From Micromonospora sp. CP22 (lineage in GTDB: Bacteria > Actinomycetota > Actinomycetes > Mycobacteriales > Micromonosporaceae): a DNA stretch of 64,000 nt. Below, piece by piece: positions 58,844 through 64,000 of the stretch. Position 1 is the first letter of the stretch. The number at the start of each line of letters is the position of its first letter. The notes below the pieces were generated by a model. The model worked only from the letters and a program-made list of their open reading frames with translations. It did no database searches and had not been told where the DNA came from. Location of the stretch: NCBI RefSeq assembly GCF_009712475.1, contig NZ_VCJO01000002.1, forward strand, positions 496,001-560,000, read 5' to 3'. The translations under genes were made by a program, and so were the position numbers.

Positions 58844-59713
58844 GTGGCCGGGGTGCTGCGGCTCGGGGCTCGGCGGTTCGGCCCCGGCGACCTGGTGGTG
58901 ATGGCGATCGTCAATCGCACCCCGGACTCGTTCTTCGACCGGGGCGCGACCTTCGCGGCCGACAGCGCGCTGCGGGCGGTGGAACGGGCGGTGCAGGAGG
59001 GCGCGGACATCGTCGACATCGGCGGGGTGAAGGCCGGGCCGGGCGCCGAGGTCGACGTCGCCGAGGAGATCCGTCGCACGGTGGGCACCATCGCCGCCGT
59101 ACGCGAGGCGTTCCCCGAGGTCGTCATCTCGATCGACACCTGGCGCGCCGAGGTGGCGGTGGAGGCCGTGGCGGCCGGCGCGGACCTGCTCAACGACACC
59201 TGGTCGGGGGCGGATCCGGCGCTGGCCCAGGTGGCGGCGCGGACCGGGGTCGGGCTGGTCTGCTCACACGCGGGCGGACTCGCCCCGCGCACCAGGCCGC
59301 ACCGGGCGGCCTTCGACGACGTGGTGGCGGACGTGGTCACGACGGTGACCGGGCTCGCCGAACGCGCGGTGTCCCTGGGTGTACGCCCCGACGGGATCCT
59401 CATCGACCCGGCACACGACTTCGGCAAGAACACCCGGCACTCGCTGGAGATCACCCGACGGTTGGGCGAGCTGGTCGGGACCGGCTGGCCGGTGCTGGTG
59501 GCCCTGTCGAACAAGGACTTCGTCGGCGAGACGCTGGACCTGCCGGTCACCGAGCGGCTGGAGGGGACGCTCGCCGCGACGGCGGTGTCCGCGTGGTTGG
59601 GCGCCCGGGTCTTCCGCGCCCATCAGGTCCGCCCGACCCGCCGGCTGCTGGACATGGTCGCGGCCATCCGGGGTGACCGCCCACCGACGCTCAGCCGACG
59701 CGGCCTCGCCTGA
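58844..59713 (+). CDS. Dihydropteroate synthase homologue FolP2-type
   Basis: A 289-residue DHPS fold with LVVMAIVNRTPDSFFDRGAT, ADIVDIGGVKAGPG, ISIDTWRAEVAVEA and DPAHDFGKNTRHSLEI. The NRTPDSF and GGVKAGPG variants match the mycobacterial FolP2 group, which is reported not to work as a normal dihydropteroate synthase, rather than FolP1. GTG at 58844 with GGGAGG upstream. Neighbours DivIVA-like and tag support the FolP2 assignment; gpgS, next to folP2 in mycobacteria, is not here. Confidence 0.85.
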   Translation: MAGVLRLGARRFGPGDLVVMAIVNRTPDSFFDRGATFAADSALRAVERAVQEGADIVDIGGVKAGPGAEVDVAEEIRRTVGTIAAVREAFPEVVISIDTWRAEVAVEAVAAGADLLNDTWSGADPALAQVAARTGVGLVCSHAGGLAPRTRPHRAAFDDVVADVVTTVTGLAERAVSLGVRPDGILIDPAHDFGKNTRHSLEITRRLGELVGTGWPVLVALSNKDFVGETLDLPVTERLEGTLAATAVSAWLGARVFRAHQVRPTRRLLDMVAAIRGDRPPTLSRRGLA

Positions 59714-59716
59714 TGC

Positions 59717-59759
59717 GGGCCGCTGCGGCCCCGCCTGAGCTGTGGGGTCGGCGCGGCCC
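59717..59759. terminator. Imperfect hairpin between folP and nuoA
   Basis: GGGCCGC and CCCC blocks at 59717-59732 pair with GGGG and GCGGCCC at 59744-59759, with an internal mismatch, between the convergent stops of folP2 and nuoA. Confidence 0.5.
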
Positions 59760-59775
59760 AGGCTTAGCTGCGGGT

Positions 59776-60153
59776 TCAGGTCCAGCGAAGGATGTTGCGC
59801 CGCCAGGCGTAGGCCAGGCCGAGCGCGAGCACACCCACGAAGATCGCCATCTCCACCACGGTGACCAGCCCGAACCCGGGCCGGTCGAAGACCACCGCCC
59901 AGGGGAAGAGGAACACCGCCTCGACCGCGAACAGCACGTAGAGGTAGGCGTAGACGTAGTAACGAATCTGCATCTGCGCCCAGTCGCCACCCACCGGGTC
60001 GAGCCCGCACTCGTAGCTGGCGCGCTTGCCGGGCGGATCGGCCGGGCGGGCGGGGCGCAGCACCCGGTTGGCCGTGAACGCCACGACGAGGAAGAGCACG
60101 CCGGCGAGGAGCAGGAGCCCGAGCGTCGCGTACGAGCCCAGGTAACCGGTCAC
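59776..60153 (-). CDS. nuoA: NADH-quinone oxidoreductase subunit A, orphan copy
   Basis: A 125-residue protein with three membrane helices and the NuoA/ND3 motif PADPPGKRASYECGLDPVGG followed by QIRYYVYAYLYVLFAVEAVF. GTG at 60153. No other nuo gene is on either side: it is flanked by folP2 (convergent) and korA (divergent). I recall that Streptomyces has a second partial nuo cluster next to korAB; this could be a remnant of that arrangement. A full nuo operon should exist elsewhere. Confidence 0.93.
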   Translation of the reverse strand: MTGYLGSYATLGLLLLAGVLFLVVAFTANRVLRPARPADPPGKRASYECGLDPVGGDWAQMQIRYYVYAYLYVLFAVEAVFLFPWAVVFDRPGFGLVTVVEMAIFVGVLALGLAYAWRRNILRWT

Positions 60154-60425
60154 GGTAGATCAGCCTACCGTCCCGTGTCGGACTGTTCCGTACCAGACGA
60201 CCGGTCCCGGACCGATGACCGACCGGGTTGATACGTACGGTGATATGGATTACGGCGGCCCCGGCGAAACACCGCAAGTGACCACATAAACCCTCACTTT
60301 TCGATCCCAGTCGGCGGACCTCCGGGCCGGGCGGGACCGTGATTAGACGTAGGCTCTCGGTGAGGAAAGGACAACGGGCCGGACGTTAGCGGACGGCCGG
60401 TACAACGGCGCGTCAAGGAGGTCTC

Positions 60426-60503
60426 GTGGCCGGGCAAGGCGAGGTCACCATCCAGTTCAGCCGGCCGCGCCACGGCGCGCGACGAAGCGAGGTGCGGCCG
60501 TGA
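60426..60503 (+). CDS. Short leader ORF coupled to korA
   Basis: A 25-codon ORF starts at GTG 60426, 4 bases after AAGGAGG (60415-60421), the best ribosome site in the region, and ends at TGA 60501-60503, overlapping the korA GTG (GTGAG). The product would be VAGQGEVTIQFSRPRHGARR and then SEVRP. korA has its own weaker GAGG site. The peptide shows no repeated regulatory codons, so it may serve translational coupling only, or be chance. Confidence 0.45.
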   Translation: MAGQGEVTIQFSRPRHGARRSEVRP

Positions 60504-62347
60504 GCAAGCAGATCCGCCAGTTGGAACGGGTGGTCATCCGGTTCGCCGGCGATTCCGGCGACGGCATGCAGTTGACCGGAGACCGATTCACCTCCGAGAC
60601 CGCGCAACTGGGCAATGACATTTCCACGCTGCCCAACTTCCCCGCCGAGATCCGCGCGCCCGCCGGCACCCTGCCGGGCGTGTCGAGCTTCCAGGTGCAT
60701 TTCGCCGACTACGACATCCTCACCCCCGGCGACGCGCCGAACGTGTTGGTCGCGATGAACCCGGCGGCGCTCAAGGCGAATCTCGTGGACCTGCCCCGGG
60801 GCGCCGACATCATCGTCAACACCGACGAGTTCACCAAGCGCAACCTGGCCAAGGTCGGCTACGCGAGCAACCCGCTCGACGACGACACGCTCGCCGGGTA
60901 CGCGGTGCACCCGGTCGCGCTGACCTCCATGACGATCGGTGCGCTGGCCGACCTGGACGTGTCCAAGAAAGACGCCGAGCGCGCCAAGAACATGTTCGCC
61001 CTCGGCCTGCTGAGCTGGATGTACTCCCGGCCGTACGAGTCGACGCTGCGGTTCCTGGAGCGCAAGTTCGCCAAGCGGCCCGAGCTGGTCGCGGCGAACG
61101 TCGCCGCGTTCAAGGCCGGTTGGAACTTCGGCGAGACCACCGAGGACTTCGCCGTCCGCTACGAGGTGAAACCGGCCAAGATGCCGCCGGGGACCTACCG
61201 CAACATCACCGGCAACGCCGCGCTGTCGCTCGGCATCGTCGCCGCCGGTGTCCGCTCCGGCCTCCCGGTCTTCCTCGGCGCGTACCCGATCACGCCGGCC
61301 TCGGACATCCTGCACGAGCTGAGCAAGCACAAGCGGTTCGGTGTCACCACCATGCAGGCCGAGGACGAGATCGCCGCGATCGGCGCGGCGCTGGGTGCCT
61401 CGTACGGTGGCGCGCTCGGCGTGACCACCACCAGCGGCCCGGGCGTGGCGCTCAAGGGTGAGACCATCTCCCTCGCGGTGGCGTTGGAGCTGCCGCTGGT
61501 GATCGTGGACGTGCAGCGGGCCGGGCCGTCGACCGGCATGCCGACCAAGACCGAACAGGCCGACCTGAACATGGCGCTGTTCGGCCGGCACGGCGAGGCG
61601 CCGGTGGCGGTGATCGCGCCGAAGTCACCGTCCGACTGCTTCTACGCGGCGCTGGAGGCGGCGCGGATCGCGCTGACCTACCGCACCCCGGTCATCCTGC
61701 TGTCGGACAACTACGTCGCCAACGGCTCCGAGCCGTGGCTGCTGCCCGAGGTGGATTCCCTGCCGGATCTGCGGGTCGAGTTCGCCACCGCGCCCAACAG
61801 CGAGGACGGCACCACCTTCCTGCCGTACCTGCGCGATCCGCAGACCCTGGCCCGGCCGTGGGCCGTGCCCGGCACCCCGGGCCTGGAACACCGCATCGGT
61901 GGGCTGGAGAAGGCCGACAAGACCGGTGACATCTCCTACGACCCGGCGAACCACGACTACATGGTGCGTACCCGGGCGGCCCGGATCGAGACCATCCCGG
62001 TGCCGGACGTGGAGGTGGAGGACCCGGACGGCGACGCCCGGGTGCTGGTGCTCGGCTGGGGCTCGACGTACGGCCCGATCGGTGCCGCCTGCCGCGCCCT
62101 GCGCCAGCGCGGCCTGTCGATCGCGCAGGCACACCTGCGGCACCTGGCCCCGATGCCGGCCAACCTCGGCACGGTGCTGCGCTCCTACGACCGGGTGGTC
62201 ATCCCCGAGATGAACCTCGGCCAGCTCGCACACGTGATCCGGGCCCGCTACCTGGTCGACGCCATCGGCTACAACCAGGTCCGTGGCCTGCCGTTCACCG
62301 CCACCGAGCTGGAGACGACGCTGGAAGAGGTCCTGAAGAATGTCTGA
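60500..62347 (+). CDS. korA: 2-oxoacid:ferredoxin oxidoreductase, alpha subunit
   Basis: A 615-residue fused gamma-alpha subunit: N-terminal gamma domain (RFAGDSGDGMQLTGDRFTSE), then GAYPITPASDILHELSKHKR, MQAEDEIAAIGAALGASYGG and VTTTSGPGVALKGE. With KorB it oxidises 2-oxoglutarate (or another 2-oxoacid) to the acyl-CoA with ferredoxin as electron acceptor, an oxygen-tolerant route used by mycobacteria and Streptomyces in the TCA cycle. GTG at 60500; overlaps a leader ORF. korB overlaps its stop by 8 bases. Confidence 0.94.
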   Translation: MSKQIRQLERVVIRFAGDSGDGMQLTGDRFTSETAQLGNDISTLPNFPAEIRAPAGTLPGVSSFQVHFADYDILTPGDAPNVLVAMNPAALKANLVDLPRGADIIVNTDEFTKRNLAKVGYASNPLDDDTLAGYAVHPVALTSMTIGALADLDVSKKDAERAKNMFALGLLSWMYSRPYESTLRFLERKFAKRPELVAANVAAFKAGWNFGETTEDFAVRYEVKPAKMPPGTYRNITGNAALSLGIVAAGVRSGLPVFLGAYPITPASDILHELSKHKRFGVTTMQAEDEIAAIGAALGASYGGALGVTTTSGPGVALKGETISLAVALELPLVIVDVQRAGPSTGMPTKTEQADLNMALFGRHGEAPVAVIAPKSPSDCFYAALEAARIALTYRTPVILLSDNYVANGSEPWLLPEVDSLPDLRVEFATAPNSEDGTTFLPYLRDPQTLARPWAVPGTPGLEHRIGGLEKADKTGDISYDPANHDYMVRTRAARIETIPVPDVEVEDPDGDARVLVLGWGSTYGPIGAACRALRQRGLSIAQAHLRHLAPMPANLGTVLRSYDRVVIPEMNLGQLAHVIRARYLVDAIGYNQVRGLPFTATELETTLEEVLKNV

Positions 62348-63377
62348 GCCCGTCGCCCTCAAGCTCACCGCCAAGGACTTCAAGTCCGACCAGGAGGTGC
62401 GCTGGTGCCCCGGCTGCGGCGACTACGCGATCCTCGCCGCCGTCCAGCAGTTCATGCCGGAGCTGAACATCCCCCGGGAGAACATCGTCTTCGTCTCCGG
62501 GATCGGCTGCTCGTCGCGCTTCCCGTACTACATGAACACCTACGGGATGCACTCCATCCACGGGCGGGCACCGGCGATCGCCACCGGTCTGTCGGTCTCC
62601 CGGCCGGACCTGTCGGTGTGGGTGGTGACCGGTGACGGCGACGCCCTCTCCATCGGCGGCAACCACCTGATCCACGCGCTGCGCCGCAACGTCAACCTCA
62701 AGATCCTGCTGTTCAACAACCGGATCTACGGGCTGACCAAGGGGCAGTACTCCCCCACCTCGGAAGTCGGCAAGATCACCAAGTCGACGCCGGTCGGTTC
62801 GGCCGACGCGCCGTTCAACCCGCTGTCGTTGGCGCTCGGCGCGGAGGCGACCTTCGTCGGCCGGACCATCGACTCCGACCGTAAGCACCTGCAATCGGTG
62901 CTGCGCGCCGCAGCCGAGCACTCGGGGTCCGCGTTCGTGGAGATCTACCAGAACTGCAACATCTTCAACGACGGGGCGTTCGAGCAGCTCAAGGAGCCAG
63001 GCACCCGCGACGATCACCTGATCCGGCTGGAACACGGCCAGCCGATCACGTTCGGCAAGGACGGGCAGTTCTGCGTCGTACACCCGCCCGGCGGCTTCGG
63101 TCTGGAGGTACGCGACACCGCGTCGACCCCGGCTGAGGAGATCGTCGTGCACGACGCCACGGTCGACGACCCGGCGTACGCGTTCGCCTTGTCCCGGCTG
63201 CCCGGCTTCGACCTGCGCAACACCCCGATCGGTGTGTTCCGCTCGGTGCACCGGCCGTCCTACGACAGCGTGGTGCAGGGTCAGGTGGCCGAGGCACAGG
63301 CGAGCGTCACCGACACCCCGGAGCAGCAGCTGGCCGGGCTGTTGGGCAGCGGCGACACCTGGACGATCGTCGGCTGA
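62340..63377 (+). CDS. korB: 2-oxoacid:ferredoxin oxidoreductase, beta subunit
   Basis: A 345-residue TPP-binding subunit with WCPGCGDYAILAAVQQFMPE, SGIGCSSRFPYYMNTYGMHS and the TPP/Mg motif VVTGDGDALSIGGNHLIHAL ... FNNRIYGLTKGQYSPTS. A C-terminal Fe-S domain as in short KorB is absent. ATG at 62340 overlaps korA. Its partner ferredoxin is not encoded nearby. Confidence 0.95.
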   Translation: MSEPVALKLTAKDFKSDQEVRWCPGCGDYAILAAVQQFMPELNIPRENIVFVSGIGCSSRFPYYMNTYGMHSIHGRAPAIATGLSVSRPDLSVWVVTGDGDALSIGGNHLIHALRRNVNLKILLFNNRIYGLTKGQYSPTSEVGKITKSTPVGSADAPFNPLSLALGAEATFVGRTIDSDRKHLQSVLRAAAEHSGSAFVEIYQNCNIFNDGAFEQLKEPGTRDDHLIRLEHGQPITFGKDGQFCVVHPPGGFGLEVRDTASTPAEEIVVHDATVDDPAYAFALSRLPGFDLRNTPIGVFRSVHRPSYDSVVQGQVAEAQASVTDTPEQQLAGLLGSGDTWTIVG

Positions 63378-63455
63378 CCGGGCCTGACCCCACCGACCGG
63401 GTCGTTCCCGCTGGGGGCGGCCCGGTCGGCGTCCGGAAGCCTCGCCGACCGCCGA

Positions 63456-64000
63456 TCAGGGCAGGGTGTTCGCGGTGGGTCGGTCGTCGCGGACGTGCAC
63501 CAGCATGTCCCCGGTCTCGATGACCGCTCCGGCCCGGTCCGCCAGGGTGACCACCTTGCCCCGCCGGACCAGCGCGATCACCAGCGTGTCCAGTTCGCGG
63601 GGCGACCTGCCGACCTCGCTGCGTTCCGCGGACCGCATGGCCAGCGCCATGCCCTGACCCGGGGTGAGCAGGTCCTCCACCACGTCGATCAGCGGTGGCG
63701 CCGACGTCGACAGGCCCAGCAGTCGGCCTGCGGTCGCCGACGAGACGATCACGTGGTGCGCGCCGCTCTGCTTGAGCAGCGGAGCGTTCTCCGCCTCCCG
63801 GGCCGCCGCGATGATCCGCACCTGACCGGCGGTGAGCTGGCGTACGGTCAATGCCACCAGCACCGCCGCGTCGTCGCTGTCGGTCGCGATGATCACCGCC
63901 TTGGCGGTGCGTACGTGGGCCTGGTTGAGCACGGAGGATCGGGTCGCCGACCCCTCGATGGCGACCAGCCCGTTCGACGTGGCCTGACGCAACGCCGGGC
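63456..64000 (-). CDS. TrkA/RCK-type ion-channel regulator, partial
   Basis: The window ends inside this gene; the C-terminal 181 residues are visible. They form the second half of an RCK/TrkA_N domain (GLVAIEGSATRSSVLNQAHV, AVIIATDSDDAAVLVALTVR, IIAAAREAENAPLLKQSGAH) and a TrkA_C domain (DTLVIALVRRGKVVTLADRA). It binds NAD or nucleotides and controls potassium uptake or a channel. Whether the missing N-terminus has a channel pore cannot be seen. Confidence 0.85.
   Translation of the reverse strand, partial: PALRQATSNGLVAIEGSATRSSVLNQAHVRTAKAVIIATDSDDAAVLVALTVRQLTAGQVRIIAAAREAENAPLLKQSGAHHVIVSSATAGRLLGLSTSAPPLIDVVEDLLTPGQGMALAMRSAERSEVGRSPRELDTLVIALVRRGKVVTLADRAGAVIETGDMLVHVRDDRPTANTLP

Overview
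The window reads as chromosomal DNA of a high-GC Gram-positive actinomycete, most likely Micromonosporaceae (Micromonospora-like). The grounds are strong G/C third-position bias, frequent GTG starts and overlapping stop/start junctions. Actinobacterial markers include the SepX/GlpR and Glp divisome genes, a DUF3117 protein, FolP2, MpaB-type oxygenase and SigE-family sigma factor. A GTTAATA-GGGGCCC-type interspersed repeat also fits. The genus call rests on recall of gene content; no search was run.

Layout. 0-12 kb is accessory-like. It holds a DrrA/DrrB-type ABC exporter flanked by two VOC (glyoxalase/bleomycin-resistance fold) genes, a two-gene acyl-CoA dehydrogenase in which one subunit lacks the catalytic Glu, a heterodimeric ABC exporter with a divergent LuxR-type regulator, and a chloramphenicol-type MFS efflux gene. 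A tRNA-Ala(CGC) follows at 12.3 kb. 12.6-20 kb holds the cell-division/envelope block: a full-length diguanylate cyclase, galU, glp (MoeA-like), rimJ and sepX/glpR, probably one transcript. It diverges from 5-formyl-THF cyclo-ligase and a CIRCE-controlled FmdB zinc-ribbon gene. 20-30 kb is housekeeping and conserved hypothetical genes (MpaB oxygenase, RecB-like nuclease, MarC, PHP phosphatase, a SigE-family sigma factor with a membrane partner, PH-domain protein, TrmH methyltransferase).

30-42 kb holds a MaoC hydratase, an acyl-CoA dehydrogenase and a CoA-ester lyase that together fit the ethylmalonyl-CoA pathway (Mch, Mcd, Mcl). They are separated by thioredoxin, an HTTM-type membrane protein with a DCC oxidoreductase, and a radical SAM gene of the Rv2578c/SplB type. 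That last gene is interrupted by a LAGLIDADG intein exactly inside its CxxxCxxC iron-sulfur motif and has a LexA-like SOS box just upstream. 46-60 kb resembles the mycobacterial folP2-to-mrp region (folP2, DivIVA-like, tagA, DUF3117, O-methyltransferase, htrA, tatB, mrp, MgtE/CBS, DUF1003), but sigE, rseA and gpgS are absent from their expected places. 59.7-63.4 kb has an orphan nuoA divergent from a 2-oxoacid:ferredoxin oxidoreductase (korAB) preceded by a short coupled leader ORF. The window ends inside a TrkA/RCK-type gene.

The observations I rate highest are the intein that splits a radical SAM cluster motif together with its SOS box, the diguanylate cyclase placed at the head of the galU-glp-sepX operon, the missing sigE-rseA pair beside htrA, and the CIRCE operator in front of fmdB. 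I see no CRISPR array, no rRNA, no intact insertion sequence and no polyketide or NRPS cluster.
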